Notes: generated by a model not told the origin, from the sequence alone. DNA of 64,000 bases from Lysobacter sp. (GCA_027306995.1 DAHUXS010000008.1:25824-89823); one strand, 5' to 3'. Positions 46,917-57,348 are shown, counted from the stretch's first letter. Numbers and translations: made by a program.

Positions 46917-47480
46917 ATGCGCCGCCTGCTTCCTGCCCTCCTTCTCGGCATGATCGCCGCCACGCCCGCCCTCGCTGCACTCAAGTCCGGCGACAAGGCA
47001 CCCGATTTCAGTGCACCGGCCTATCTCGCCGCCAAGCCGTTCACCTTCAAGCTCGCCGATGCGCTGAAGAACGGCCCGGTAGTCGTCTACTTCTTCCCTG
47101 CCGCGCACACGTCGGGCTGCAATATCGAAGCGCACATGTTTTCCGAGGCGATCGACCAGTTCAAGGCGCAGCACGCCAGCGTGATCGGCGTGACCGCCGG
47201 CAACACCGACCAGCTCGCCGATTTCTCCAAGGAAACCGAGCATTGCGGCGGCAAGTTCCCGGTCGCGGCCGACGCTGGCGCCAAGATCGCCGGGCAATAC
47301 GACGCCCTGCTGACGATGAAACCCGGTTGGTCGAACCGCACCTCCTACCTGGTCGGCACCGATGGCCGCATCGTCGCGGTGCATTCCGATCTCAGCCCGA
47401 AGGCACATGTGCAAAGCATGCTCGATGCCCTCAAGACGATGAACGCGAAGGTCGCGCCGGTCAAAAAATCGACGAAGTAA
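46917..47480 (+). CDS. Exported peroxiredoxin, BCP-like
   Basis: 187-aa thiol peroxidase with a signal peptide (residues 1-20, ATPALA). The peroxidatic Cys68 is in HTSGCNIE, with the usual TPxC Pro replaced (T65-S-G-C68); a possible resolving Cys110 is in EHCGGKF. Its export suggests periplasmic peroxide removal. SD TTCCGGAG precedes ATG 46917. Convergent with the NnrU-like gene. Confidence 0.88.
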   Translation: MRRLLPALLLGMIAATPALAALKSGDKAPDFSAPAYLAAKPFTFKLADALKNGPVVVYFFPAAHTSGCNIEAHMFSEAIDQFKAQHASVIGVTAGNTDQLADFSKETEHCGGKFPVAADAGAKIAGQYDALLTMKPGWSNRTSYLVGTDGRIVAVHSDLSPKAHVQSMLDALKTMNAKVAPVKKSTK

Positions 47481-47486
47481 GTCGGG

Positions 47487-48068
47487 TCAATGCATCGGCA
47501 TGTTGATCGGTTTCACGCCGATCAGCATGCCGTGCAGGAACATTGCGAACACCACGGAAAAGGCGATGCCGACGATCACGGTCATGAGCGTCATTCCTGC
47601 ACTGCTCTTTCCGACCGCTTCGCGCGGACGGCGACGGGCGCTACCGAAATCGAATATCGCCCACAGCAGGAAGGCGCCGAACAGCAGCATGCTGTGCAGC
47701 CAGCCCGACATCAGCAGATGGGCAAAGGCCCAGGTCTTGACGCCGAGGATCATCGGATGGCCGAGGCGTGCGCGAATCGCGTTGTTCGGCACGTAAGCCG
47801 CGACGATCAGCACGAACGCGATCACGACCAGCAGCATGCCGACATGGCGCAGTGCCATCGGCGGCTGCCACACCAGTACGGGATGTTGGCGCATCTGGCC
47901 ATAGCCCCAGATCATCAGCACGAAGAAGACGATCGCCAGCAGGCTGTAGATGCCCTTCCATGCCTTCTCGCCCATCGCGGCGATGCGCGCGTCGCGCCAG
48001 CCTGGCGCGACGATCCGCACCGAATGCAGTCCGAGGAAGCCGAGAAGACCGATCAGGAACCAGAGCAT
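47487..48068 (-). CDS. NnrU-like membrane protein
   Basis: 193-aa protein with about five to six hydrophobic helices. Core motifs HPVLVWQPPMALRHVGM, VPNNAIRARLGHPM and GVKTWAFAHLLMSGWLHSML fit the NnrU family, named from denitrification clusters but widespread with unknown function. ATG 48068 has SD AGGA at 7 bases; a TTG at 48086 is a weaker alternative. Confidence 0.82.
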   Translation of the reverse strand: MLWFLIGLLGFLGLHSVRIVAPGWRDARIAAMGEKAWKGIYSLLAIVFFVLMIWGYGQMRQHPVLVWQPPMALRHVGMLLVVIAFVLIVAAYVPNNAIRARLGHPMILGVKTWAFAHLLMSGWLHSMLLFGAFLLWAIFDFGSARRRPREAVGKSSAGMTLMTVIVGIAFSVVFAMFLHGMLIGVKPINMPMH

Positions 48069-48231
48069 GGCGATGTCCTGCTGCAAGGAATCCAGAAGTT
48101 AACAGCAGTTACATCAATGGGCAAGCCCGCTTTCCTCCCCTGAGCCTGCTGTCATCTATGCGTCACCGCGCTGACACTGGCGATTCACCATCCGGCCGCA
48201 GTCTTGCCAGAGCGGACAGTGGGACAGCCAT

Positions 48232-49419
48232 ATGCGTTACACCATCGTCACCGAGACGTATCCGCCGGAGATCAACGGCGTCGCCTTGACCGTGCAGGAT
48301 CTCGAACGCGGATTGCGCGCACGCGGGCACAGCGTGGAGGTGATCCGTCCCCGCCAATCCGATGACGACCAGCAACAGGCGCATGAATTGCTGGTGCGCG
48401 GTTCCGGCATTCCACGCTATCCCGGCATGCGCTTCGGCCACCCGGCGTGGTTCAAGCTGCGCCGGCGCTGGAAGAAGCAGCGCCCGGATGCGCTCTACAT
48501 CGCCACAGAAGGCCCGCTCGGCTATTCGGCGTTGCGTGCGGCGGCATCGATGGGCATCCCGGTCACCACCGGCTTCCACACGCGCTTCGACGAATACATG
48601 CGTGATTACGGCGCACCCTTCCTGCAGCCGGTGGCCATGCGCTGGATGCGCCACGTCCACAACACTTCGCAGGCGACGCTGGTGCCGACCTGCGAGCTCG
48701 CCGATTTCCTCAACAGCAACGGCTTCGAAGACGTCGTGCACCTGCCGCGTGCGGTCGACACCGCGCGGTTCTCACCTGCGCAACGTAGCGACGAATTGCG
48801 CGCCGAATGGGGACTCAAGGCCGGCGATCTCGCGGTGATCTACCTCGGACGCATCGCCGCCGAAAAGAACCTGCCATTGGCGATCCGCGCCTTCCACGCC
48901 ATCCAGGCGCAACGCCCGGATGCGCGTTTCGTCTGGGTCGGCGAAGGCCCGGAACTCGCCGAGATCCAGCGCGCGCATCCCGACTTCATCTATCGTGGCC
49001 TGCGCACCGGCAGCGATCTCGCCGTGCATTTCGCCAGCGCCGACCTGTTCCTGTTCCCCAGCCATTCCGAAACCTTCGGCAACGTCACCATCGAATCGAT
49101 GGCCAGCGGCGTGCCGCCTGTCGCGTTCCGTTACGGCGCGGCCAAGGAACACCTGCGCGATGGCGTTGACGGCGCCGCGATCGAGGGCAAAGACGAAACC
49201 GCCTTCATCGACGCGGCGGTCCGCCTCGCCTGCGACGACGCCTTGCGCGAATCGATGCGCGAGAACGGTCGCGAGGCGGTGGCGAAATTGCTGCCGGCCA
49301 ATGTCGCCCGCGACCTCGACGACATCCTCCATCGCATCATCGCCATTCGCAGTGTGGCGATGCATGCGCAGCCGCAGCCGTTCGACAGTGATCCACTCCT
49401 TGCCGAGGTGGAACCATGA
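48232..49419 (+). CDS. GT4 glycosyltransferase, mannosyltransferase-like
   Basis: 395-aa GT-B enzyme. The N-domain starts TETYPPEINGVALTV and the C-domain has the donor-binding LGRIAAEKN, VGEGPE and the EX7E segment (SHSETFGNVTIESMASG). It is closest in pattern to GDP-mannose-dependent alpha-mannosyltransferases acting on lipids. It overlaps the PAP2 gene by 4 bases, consistent with joint action on a lipid-linked glycan or glycolipid. Confidence 0.87.
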   Translation: MRYTIVTETYPPEINGVALTVQDLERGLRARGHSVEVIRPRQSDDDQQQAHELLVRGSGIPRYPGMRFGHPAWFKLRRRWKKQRPDALYIATEGPLGYSALRAAASMGIPVTTGFHTRFDEYMRDYGAPFLQPVAMRWMRHVHNTSQATLVPTCELADFLNSNGFEDVVHLPRAVDTARFSPAQRSDELRAEWGLKAGDLAVIYLGRIAAEKNLPLAIRAFHAIQAQRPDARFVWVGEGPELAEIQRAHPDFIYRGLRTGSDLAVHFASADLFLFPSHSETFGNVTIESMASGVPPVAFRYGAAKEHLRDGVDGAAIEGKDETAFIDAAVRLACDDALRESMRENGREAVAKLLPANVARDLDDILHRIIAIRSVAMHAQPQPFDSDPLLAEVEP

Positions 49420-49967
49420 GCACGCCGCTTTCGCTTGAACACTGGCTTCAGCAGGATCGCGGCTGGACGCGCCGCTGTAACGGACTCGGCAGCTGGCGCG
49501 GACTGCGCGGCTACTTCGCGGCGGTGAGCCGCCTCGGCGACGGCATCGCCTGGTATGCGCTGATGGTGGTGCTGATCCTCACCGAAGGCACCCGTGGCGC
49601 CTATGCCGCCGCGCACATGGCGGTCACCGGGCTTGTCTCGCTGCTGCTCTACAAGGGCCTGAAGCGCTGGACGCGACGTCCGCGTCCGTTCGCTGCCGAC
49701 ATCCGCGTGCGTGCGTGGATCGCCCCGCTCGACGAGTTCAGCTTCCCCTCCGGCCACACCTTGCATGCGGTGACCTTCACCCTGATCGCGATCGCGTGGT
49801 TCCCGGTGCTGGCTTGGATCCTGTTGCCGTTCGCCGCCAGCGTCGCCCTGTCACGCGTGGTGCTCGGCTTGCACTACCCGAGCGACGTGCTGGCGGCTTC
49901 GATCATCGGCACCGCCCTGGCCTCGCTGTCGCTGTGGGTCGTGCCGGGCGCGACGCTGTTCCACTGA
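49416..49967 (+). CDS. PAP2-family membrane phosphatase
   Basis: 183-aa membrane protein with about five helices and the full phosphatase signature: KGLKRWTRRPRP (KxxxxxxRP), PSGH, and SRVVLGLHYPSDV (SRxxxxxHxxxD). It would dephosphorylate phosphatidate or polyprenyl pyrophosphate. Coupled to the mannosyltransferase. The last 117 bases overlap the opposite-strand nitrilase-family gene. Confidence 0.88.
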   Translation: MSTPLSLEHWLQQDRGWTRRCNGLGSWRGLRGYFAAVSRLGDGIAWYALMVVLILTEGTRGAYAAAHMAVTGLVSLLLYKGLKRWTRRPRPFAADIRVRAWIAPLDEFSFPSGHTLHAVTFTLIAIAWFPVLAWILLPFAASVALSRVVLGLHYPSDVLAASIIGTALASLSLWVVPGATLFH

Positions 49968-50747
49968 TCGCCCGTCAACGGCGATCTCGAGATCGGCGAT
50001 CGTCCAATCCCCGCCATCGCTGGTGGAGACCAATACGCCAGCGCAGGAGAACCCGTCATCCGTCGGCGCCAGCACCGCAGCTTCGGTGTTGAACAGGACG
50101 GATTCCGCAGCCGCCACAGACAGCACGACATGGCAACGGTTCTCCAGTGCTCGCGCCATGCAGCCGACCCGCATCCGCAGCGCATCGACATGGCGATCGA
50201 CCCGCGCCGGCACGATCAACACGCGCGCGCCGGCCTCGCACTGCGCCCGGACCGGTAGCGGGAACTGGCAGTCATGACCCAGTGCAATCGCCATCGACAC
50301 CCCGGCGATGTCGAATACCTTCAGGGTATCGCCGGGCTCGATCACACCCAGCGCCTTCTCCCCAACCGTCAGGTGCAACTTGTCCTGGAAGACGTGCCTG
50401 CCGTCCGGCGAGAACACGTCGCAGCGGCTGCGGTAGCCATCTGCCTGCGCACGCACCGGAAAACTGCCGGCGACAATCGTGACACCCTGTTCAATCGCGA
50501 CCGCCGAGAACAACTGCATCCACGCCGGGCGCAATTCCTGCAGTGAAGCGAATGCGGCAGCAGGATCCTGCCGCTCGCGTTCGGGCAACATCGCGACGAG
50601 CTCCAGCGCCAGCGCTTCCGGCAACACGATCACCTGTGCGGCATTCTCCAGCGGCATCCGCAACAACGTGCGGATGCGCTCGGAAAAAGTCTCGAAGCTG
50701 TCCGGTGCCGCGACCGTGCAGGCGACCGCGGCGATGCGAATCTTCAC
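49851..50747 (-). CDS. Nitrilase-superfamily (C-N hydrolase) protein
   Basis: 298-aa carbon-nitrogen hydrolase fold. The Glu-Lys-Cys triad is visible as LPEALALE, FQDKLHLT and GHDCQFPLP. Substrate unknown. The family fold appears to end near DLEIAVDGRS; the last about 39 residues (Arg/Gln/His-rich) come from the antisense of the PAP2 gene, as if the original stop was lost. ATG 50747 overlaps creD by 4 bases, so it may be co-transcribed with the cre genes. Confidence 0.82.
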   Translation of the reverse strand: MKIRIAAVACTVAAPDSFETFSERIRTLLRMPLENAAQVIVLPEALALELVAMLPERERQDPAAAFASLQELRPAWMQLFSAVAIEQGVTIVAGSFPVRAQADGYRSRCDVFSPDGRHVFQDKLHLTVGEKALGVIEPGDTLKVFDIAGVSMAIALGHDCQFPLPVRAQCEAGARVLIVPARVDRHVDALRMRVGCMARALENRCHVVLSVAAAESVLFNTEAAVLAPTDDGFSCAGVLVSTSDGGDWTIADLEIAVDGRSVEQRRARHDPQRQRGQGGADDRSRQHVARVVQAEHHA

Positions 50748-52123
50748 GACACTGCTCCGTCATTGCCCGCAACCGGTTGCGGACGGCGTGCGCGCGATGC
50801 CGAGACGGCGTACCAATCAACCCGACGCGTCGCCATCATGATCGCGGCCAGCAACAGGAACAGCAGCCCGGAACCGAGGACCAGCGCGTTGTCTTCGGAA
50901 ATCAGTACGCCATAGAGCACGCCGTACAGCGTCGTCAGCAGGCCGGTGAATCCGAGCCCGCGCCACAGGCCGCGCAACACCGCGACCAAGTAGAAACCGA
51001 TCAATCCGATGCAGGCCGCGGCGGCGATCAGATAGGACCAGCCGAAAGTGAAGTGTTCGCTCAGGCTGAGCAGCAACAGGAAGAAGATCGCAATGGCGAG
51101 GCCGACCAGTCCGTATTGGATCGGGTGGATCGGCAGGCGCTTGAGGAATTCGAACAGGAAGAATCCGGCGAAGGTGACGGCGACGAACAGCAGGCCGTAT
51201 TTGATCGCGCGACCGATGCTGGAATAGGCGTTGATCGGATCAACCAGGCCGACGCTGATGCGCCCGGGCACGCCCTGCTCCACAGTTGATCCTTCCGGCA
51301 GCGCGCCACGCTGCGAAATCGCCGTATCACCGGGGAAGCTGCCACGGGTATTGGCCGCAAGCGAACTGACGCGCCAATGCGCGGTGAATCCCTTGGCTGT
51401 CACGTCACTCTGCGGCGATGCGCCGACGAATTTCGGCGCCGCCCAATCCGAGGACAGGTCGATGCGGTTGTAGCGACCCAGCGGCAGGAACGAGAAGGTC
51501 TGGGTACCGCGCAGGTTGATCGCGAGTTGCGTCTGCAGCTTGAGCACGCTGCCCGGCGCCGGTGCTGCCAAGCGCACGTTCACGCCATTGCCGTCGCGGA
51601 AGCCCGCACCCGGCTGCAGCTTGAACGCCGCACCGTTGACGCTGAGGCTTGGCGTTCCTTGCAGGCCGCGCGGATCGCTGAATTCCCAGCTCAGCCACGG
51701 CTCTCCGATTTCGCGACGCACACCGGGTTCGGCCGCAGGAATCGTCGCCTCGAAGCTGGCCGCGACATCGCCATTCCATTGGTAGACGGGAACGACATGG
51801 ATGCCGCGCGCACGCTTGGCTGTAGGCAACTGCCCGGAAATATGCAGGTCTTCCGGATAGAACACCCAGCGCCCCGGGGTGCGCTCGCTCTTGCCGATCG
51901 TCTTGCCGTCTTCGCCCGTGACCGGTGCGTGGATTTCCACATAAGGCACCACCAGCACCGGACCGGCGAACGTCTGCGCGCCGCCGACGTTCTGGGCGAC
52001 ATCGGCGACGGCCTGGACGCGATAGGCCTGGCGATCGCCGACGATATTGCCGATCAGGGCCAGCGGAATGATGATCGCCAGCGTCAGCACGCCGACGATC
52101 ACCGCTTTGAAGAACAGATGCAT
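50744..52123 (-). CDS. creD: Inner-membrane protein CreD
   Basis: 459-aa protein with one N-terminal span, a long periplasmic beta-rich region (about 30-300) and about five to six C-terminal spans (VTFAGFFLFEFLK, LSLSEHFTFGWSYL). This is the CreD (Inner_membr_creD) layout; in other gammaproteobacteria creD is a main target of CreBC. ATG 52123 has SD GGGGAGG. It follows creC by 87 bases. Confidence 0.92.
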   Translation of the reverse strand: MHLFFKAVIVGVLTLAIIIPLALIGNIVGDRQAYRVQAVADVAQNVGGAQTFAGPVLVVPYVEIHAPVTGEDGKTIGKSERTPGRWVFYPEDLHISGQLPTAKRARGIHVVPVYQWNGDVAASFEATIPAAEPGVRREIGEPWLSWEFSDPRGLQGTPSLSVNGAAFKLQPGAGFRDGNGVNVRLAAPAPGSVLKLQTQLAINLRGTQTFSFLPLGRYNRIDLSSDWAAPKFVGASPQSDVTAKGFTAHWRVSSLAANTRGSFPGDTAISQRGALPEGSTVEQGVPGRISVGLVDPINAYSSIGRAIKYGLLFVAVTFAGFFLFEFLKRLPIHPIQYGLVGLAIAIFFLLLLSLSEHFTFGWSYLIAAAACIGLIGFYLVAVLRGLWRGLGFTGLLTTLYGVLYGVLISEDNALVLGSGLLFLLLAAIMMATRRVDWYAVSASRARRPQPVAGNDGAVS

Positions 52124-52210
52124 ATGGGCCACCTCCCCGGGAATGTGGCTCCAGCCTGCGTGCGCATGGTGGCGATGGAATGTGGCGTCGGTGAGGTGAC
52201 GGTGAAGTGC

Positions 52211-53632
52211 TCAGCCGCGCTTGAGCGACAACGTCGCCTCCGCGCCGGAGTCGCGATTGGCGAGCGTCGCGCTGCCGCCATGCAGTGCGGCCACCGCCGC
52301 GACGAAGGGCAGTCCCAGCCCGTGGCTGCGGCTGCGGCCATCGGGGCGTGCCAGCGAATAGAAGCGCTCGAACGCGCGCGGCAAGGCGTAATCGGGAACG
52401 CCGGGGCCGTGGTCGCGAACATGGATCGTGACGACATCGGGCGTCGTGTCGACCCTGCATTCGACGCGCGATCCGGTCGCGGAAAAATCGACCGCATTGT
52501 CGAACAAGTTGACCAGCGCCTGCCGCAACAGGAAGCCATCCCCGACCACCTGCGCATCGTCCGCATTCCGTTTTTCAATGACGACGCCTGCCTGCCGCGC
52601 CTTCGGCTCCAGCGCGACGATCGCATCATCCAGCACGCCTTGCACCGACAGCGGCTGCGGATGCTCCAGCGCGCGGCGATGTTCGACCGCGGCCAGCGCC
52701 AGCAACTCATCGACCATTTCCGCCATGCGTTCGCTCTGATTGCGGATATGGCCGATGAAGCGTGCCCGATCTTCCTCGGGCATGTTCGAATCGAGCAGCT
52801 CGGCCGCGCCGCGAATCGCCGCCAGCGGACTCTTGAGTTCGTGCGTCAGGGTGTGGACGTATTCCTCGACGTACTGCTTGCCTTCAAGCTTGCCGCGCAT
52901 GGTGTCGAGCGCGCGTCCCAGCTCGCCGAATTCGGCGGCAGCGCGCGGCACTGGCGCCGGCCGGCCGTCGCTCACCGCCTGCGCGTAGCGACGCAGATGC
53001 CCGAGCTGTCGGGACAACCACCATGCCATCGCGATACCGATCAACAAAGCCGTGCCGAGCAGCGCTAGCCCCCAGCGCAGCATCACGTCGCGGCTGCCGG
53101 TGATGAACGGCTGCAGCACGCTGTTTGGCTTGCCGACGCTGAGCACCCCGATCAGCTTGCCGTCGTGACGGATCGGCGCCGCCACCCACATCACGCTGGA
53201 GGCGTCATCGACATCGTTCTCGCGGGTCGATCGCGCACCATAATCGCCGCGCAAGGTGCGGGCGACGTCGTTCAAGCGCGAATTGTCGCGGCCGAGATCA
53301 CGGCCTTCGGAATCGTAGACGACGATGCCACGCGCATCGGTGATGGTGACGCGATAGGAAACGCCCTCCTTGCGGTAATTCCAGATCTTCGCGCCGAGTC
53401 GCCGCGTTGGTAACTCGCGGATGCCGCGCGCGAATTCGCCGTCATTGATGTGTCCGGAAGCCAGATCGTCGCCGGCCAGTTCCGCCAGCGTGTTGGCGGT
53501 GTCCGCCAGGGTGTCCTCGGCGGTCTGGCGCGCCGCCGGCTTCACCTGTTCGAGGAACACGCGGCCCAGCAGCAGCGCCGCGATCGCCACGATCACGAAA
53601 TACCCGAGCAGGACGCGCCAACCGATCTTCAT
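52211..53632 (-). CDS. creC: Sensor histidine kinase CreC
   Basis: 473-aa inner-membrane kinase: N-terminal span, periplasmic sensor domain (about 30-180), second span, HAMP (about 200-250), phosphorylation motif THELKSPLAAIRG, and the ATPase domain with NLFDNAVDFS, DHGPGVP and HGLGLPFV. CreC senses metabolic or beta-lactam-linked cues and phosphorylates CreB. ATG 53632 overlaps creB by 4 bases. Confidence 0.93.
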   Translation of the reverse strand: MKIGWRVLLGYFVIVAIAALLLGRVFLEQVKPAARQTAEDTLADTANTLAELAGDDLASGHINDGEFARGIRELPTRRLGAKIWNYRKEGVSYRVTITDARGIVVYDSEGRDLGRDNSRLNDVARTLRGDYGARSTRENDVDDASSVMWVAAPIRHDGKLIGVLSVGKPNSVLQPFITGSRDVMLRWGLALLGTALLIGIAMAWWLSRQLGHLRRYAQAVSDGRPAPVPRAAAEFGELGRALDTMRGKLEGKQYVEEYVHTLTHELKSPLAAIRGAAELLDSNMPEEDRARFIGHIRNQSERMAEMVDELLALAAVEHRRALEHPQPLSVQGVLDDAIVALEPKARQAGVVIEKRNADDAQVVGDGFLLRQALVNLFDNAVDFSATGSRVECRVDTTPDVVTIHVRDHGPGVPDYALPRAFERFYSLARPDGRSRSHGLGLPFVAAVAALHGGSATLANRDSGAEATLSLKRG

Positions 53633-54318
53633 CCGCGCCCCGTATCCAGCGAATAACCCAGCCCGCGATGAGTGCGAATGGGGTCGGCATCGGGCGCGAT
53701 CGCCGCCAGCTTCGCGCGCACCGTCTTGACGTGGGTATCGACCGTGCGATCGCCGCTCTCCAGCGCATCCGTCCACACCCGGTCCATCAACGTCGCACGG
53801 CTCGACACCGCACCCGGCCGCGCCAGCAACGCCGCCAGCAATCCGTATTCGTAGCGGGTGAGATCGAGCCAGACGCCACGATAGGAGATCCGCAGGCCTG
53901 CGGCGTCGTGGACGAAATCGCCGGTGCTCCCGTCCGTCGCCGCGCCTTCCGGCATTGGTCGTGCGCGGCGCAGCACCGCCTTGACCCGCGTCGCCACCTC
54001 GCGCGGGGAAAACGGCTTGCACACGTAATCGTCGCCGCCGATCTCCAGGCCGACGATGCGATCGACCTCCTCGCTGCGCGCGGTCAGGAAGATCACCGGA
54101 ACCTGGCTGGTGCGGCGCAATTCCCGGCACACGCTGAAACCATCCATGTCCGGCAGACCGACATCCAGCAGCACCAGATCGATGCCGCCCGTCGCGATCG
54201 CGTCCAATGCCGCGCGCCCAAGCGCAACATGGCACGCGTCCAGTCCTTCGCGCCCCAGCGCGTAGAGCAGCGTGTCGGCGATGGCCGCCTCGTCTTCCAC
54301 CAGCAGGATCTTCGGCAT
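53629..54318 (-). CDS. creB: Response regulator CreB
   Basis: 229-aa OmpR-family regulator: receiver with VEDEAAIADTL, phospho-Asp in LLDVGLPDMDG and KPF; a C-terminal winged helix (RTVDTHVKTVRAKL, RTHRGLGYSL). First gene of creB-creC-creD. A creA gene is not adjacent. Confidence 0.93.
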   Translation of the reverse strand: MPKILLVEDEAAIADTLLYALGREGLDACHVALGRAALDAIATGGIDLVLLDVGLPDMDGFSVCRELRRTSQVPVIFLTARSEEVDRIVGLEIGGDDYVCKPFSPREVATRVKAVLRRARPMPEGAATDGSTGDFVHDAAGLRISYRGVWLDLTRYEYGLLAALLARPGAVSSRATLMDRVWTDALESGDRTVDTHVKTVRAKLAAIAPDADPIRTHRGLGYSLDTGRG

Positions 54319-54422
54319 GACGCCATGCTAGCGAAGCCGCGGCCCCGTTTTGTGTGGCGAATGCGAAGTCGCCGTCGCGATCTGCCGCATACTCTCTTGT
54401 CCGCCATCGCTCAGAGCCGCGC

Positions 54423-55271
54423 TTGAACTATCGCCACGCCTTCCATGCCGGCAACCACGCCGACGTGCTCAAGCACGTGACGCTGCTCGCGCTGTGCGAT
54501 GCCCTGGTCGCGAAACCCGCCCCCTGTTTCGCCCTCGACACCCACGCCGGCGTCGGCCTCTATCGCCTGCAAGGCGAACAGGCCCGCCGTACCGGCGAAT
54601 CCGACGAAGGCATCGCGCGCCTGCAACGCCGGGACGACCCATTGGTCGATCGCTACCTGGCCGCCGTGCGCGCTTGCCGGGAAACCCACGGCAACGACGC
54701 CTACCCCGGCTCGCCCTGGCTGCTTGCGAACGCCCTGCGCGAACAGGACCGCATCGCCTGCTGCGAACTGCATCCCGAGGATGCCACCGCCCTCGCCGAA
54801 AATTTCCGCGGCGATCCGCGCGTCGCCGTCCATGCCCGCGATGGCTATTCCGCCATCAAGGCCCTGCTGCCGCCGCGCATCGGCGAGCAACGCTTCGCCC
54901 GCGGGCTGGTCCTGATCGATCCGCCCTTCGAAGCGCAACTCGACGAATTCGACACCGCCCTCGCCGCGCTGCGCAGCGGCCTTGAACGCTGGCCGCAGGG
55001 CATGTTCGCGTTGTGGTATCCGATCAAGCAGGCGCGCGTGCTGCATCCGTTCTACCGTTCCGCCAGCCTGCTGCAGGCGCGCTCGGCATTGCGGATCGAA
55101 CTATGCGTGCGTCCCGACGACTCGCCGTTGCGGATGAACGGCAGCGGCATGCTGGTGCTCAACGCGCCGTGGCAGTTCGACGACAGGATCGCACCTGCGT
55201 TGAAGGCCTTGGAACGCCGGCTCGGCGACGGTGGCTGGACGCGACTCGACTGGTTGCGCGCACCGCAGTAA
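54423..55271 (+). CDS. rlmJ: 23S rRNA A2030 N6-methyltransferase
   Basis: 282-aa RlmJ-family enzyme methylating A2030 of 23S rRNA. The opening LNYRHAFHAGNHADVLKH is the family signature, so the start is TTG 54423 even though the frame continues upstream. DTHAGVGLY is the SAM site and DPPFE the catalytic motif. It is divergent from creB. Confidence 0.95.
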   Translation: MNYRHAFHAGNHADVLKHVTLLALCDALVAKPAPCFALDTHAGVGLYRLQGEQARRTGESDEGIARLQRRDDPLVDRYLAAVRACRETHGNDAYPGSPWLLANALREQDRIACCELHPEDATALAENFRGDPRVAVHARDGYSAIKALLPPRIGEQRFARGLVLIDPPFEAQLDEFDTALAALRSGLERWPQGMFALWYPIKQARVLHPFYRSASLLQARSALRIELCVRPDDSPLRMNGSGMLVLNAPWQFDDRIAPALKALERRLGDGGWTRLDWLRAPQ

Positions 55272-55331
55272 AACGCGGGCAGCCGCCGTGCGAAGATGCG
55301 CGGTCGTTCCTCTTCTCCCCTGATTGCCGAC

Positions 55332-56222
<891 letters not shown>

Positions 56223-56295
56223 ACCGTTAATATTAATGAACAGAACGTAATCCCACTCAACATGCCATTCATGGAATGCGTGGCAGGATGAACCC

Positions 56296-56871
56296 ATGGC
56301 TATCCGCAACCAGCTCCCTCCGTGGCATGAACGCATGCGTCTCGCCAATGGCCGCGAGATCCTGATTCGCCCGATCCGCCCCGAGGATGCCGCCCCGCTG
56401 CGTGCCTCCTTCCAGTTGCTGGGCCCGGAAGAAGTACGGATGCGCTACCACCACGCGATGTCCGAGCTGTCGGAGGCCGAAACCGCCGCCTTCACCCAGC
56501 CCGACCCGCGCACCGATTTCGTGCTGGTCGCCGCTGAGCCCTACACCCCCGGCGAAGCTCTGGTCGGCGCTGTTGCCCGCGCCCACACCGTGCCGGGTAC
56601 CAAGGACGCCGAATTCGCCATCCTCGTCAGCCGCTACGTGCATGGCATGGGCCTTGGCCGCCACCTATTGCAGCGCTTGGCGCGCTGGGCCAAGGGGCGC
56701 GGGCTGGAACGCCTGACCGGCGACGTGCTGCAGGAAAACGAACCGATGCTGCACCTGGCCGATTCGCTGGGTTTCCAGGTCGACGGCGAACGCAGCAACG
56801 AGACGCTGGTGCGCGTCGTGCTCGACCTTTCCGAAACCGAAGGCGATTCGACCGAGGTCGAGGCCGCCTGA
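56296..56871 (+). CDS. GNAT-family acetyltransferase
   Basis: 191-aa N-acetyltransferase. ILIRPIRPEDAAPLRASF and the acetyl-CoA loop VHGMGLGRHLLQRLARWA are evident. The sequence resembles the acetyltransferase domain of protein acetyltransferase Pat/YfiQ, without its NDP-ligase part. ATG 56296 has AGGA 8 bases upstream; a TTAATATTAA palindrome lies at 56227-56236. The TfoX-domain gene follows after 4 bases. Confidence 0.87.
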   Translation: MAIRNQLPPWHERMRLANGREILIRPIRPEDAAPLRASFQLLGPEEVRMRYHHAMSELSEAETAAFTQPDPRTDFVLVAAEPYTPGEALVGAVARAHTVPGTKDAEFAILVSRYVHGMGLGRHLLQRLARWAKGRGLERLTGDVLQENEPMLHLADSLGFQVDGERSNETLVRVVLDLSETEGDSTEVEAA

Positions 56872-56875
56872 AGCG

Positions 56876-57310
56876 ATGGCGACCGATCGGATCTTCGTCG
56901 ATTACGTGATGGAGCAAGCCGGACTCGGCAGTCGCCTGACGATGCGGCGGATGTTCGGCGAATACGCGTTCTACGTGGATGAGAAAGTCGTTGCCTTCGG
57001 TTGCGACAACAGCCTGTTCCTGAAACCGACCGCCGCCGCGACGCGACTGGTGCCGCATGCGCCGATGCGCCCGCCGTATCCGGAAGCAAAGGATTATCCG
57101 GTCATCGACGAGTTGCTGGACGATGGCGACGCGTTGCGCATCGTGTTGTTGGCGACCGCCGACGAGTTGCCGGCGCCGAAGGCAAAGAAGAAGGCAGCGC
57201 CAGCCAAGAAGGTCGCGGCGAAGAAAGCAGCGCCAGCGAAAAAGGCGGCTGCGAAGAAGGTCGCTGCAAAGAAGGCCGTGGCGAAAAAGGCCCCCGCGAA
57301 AAATCGCTAG
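56876..57310 (+). CDS. TfoX N-terminal domain protein with Lys/Ala-rich tail
   Basis: 144 aa. Residues 1-100 form a TfoX_N domain (LTMRRMFGEYAFYVDEKVVAF); no TfoX C-terminal domain follows. The last about 45 residues are KKAAPAKK-type repeats like a histone H1 tail and should bind nucleic acid. TfoX/Sxy proteins are competence regulators with CRP, but single-domain members are of unknown role. It lies 38 bases before mfd. Confidence 0.85.
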   Translation: MATDRIFVDYVMEQAGLGSRLTMRRMFGEYAFYVDEKVVAFGCDNSLFLKPTAAATRLVPHAPMRPPYPEAKDYPVIDELLDDGDALRIVLLATADELPAPKAKKKAAPAKKVAAKKAAPAKKAAAKKVAAKKAVAKKAPAKNR

Positions 57311-57348
57311 TACGCGCGTCGCGTCGACGCGATAAAATTGACGGCTCG

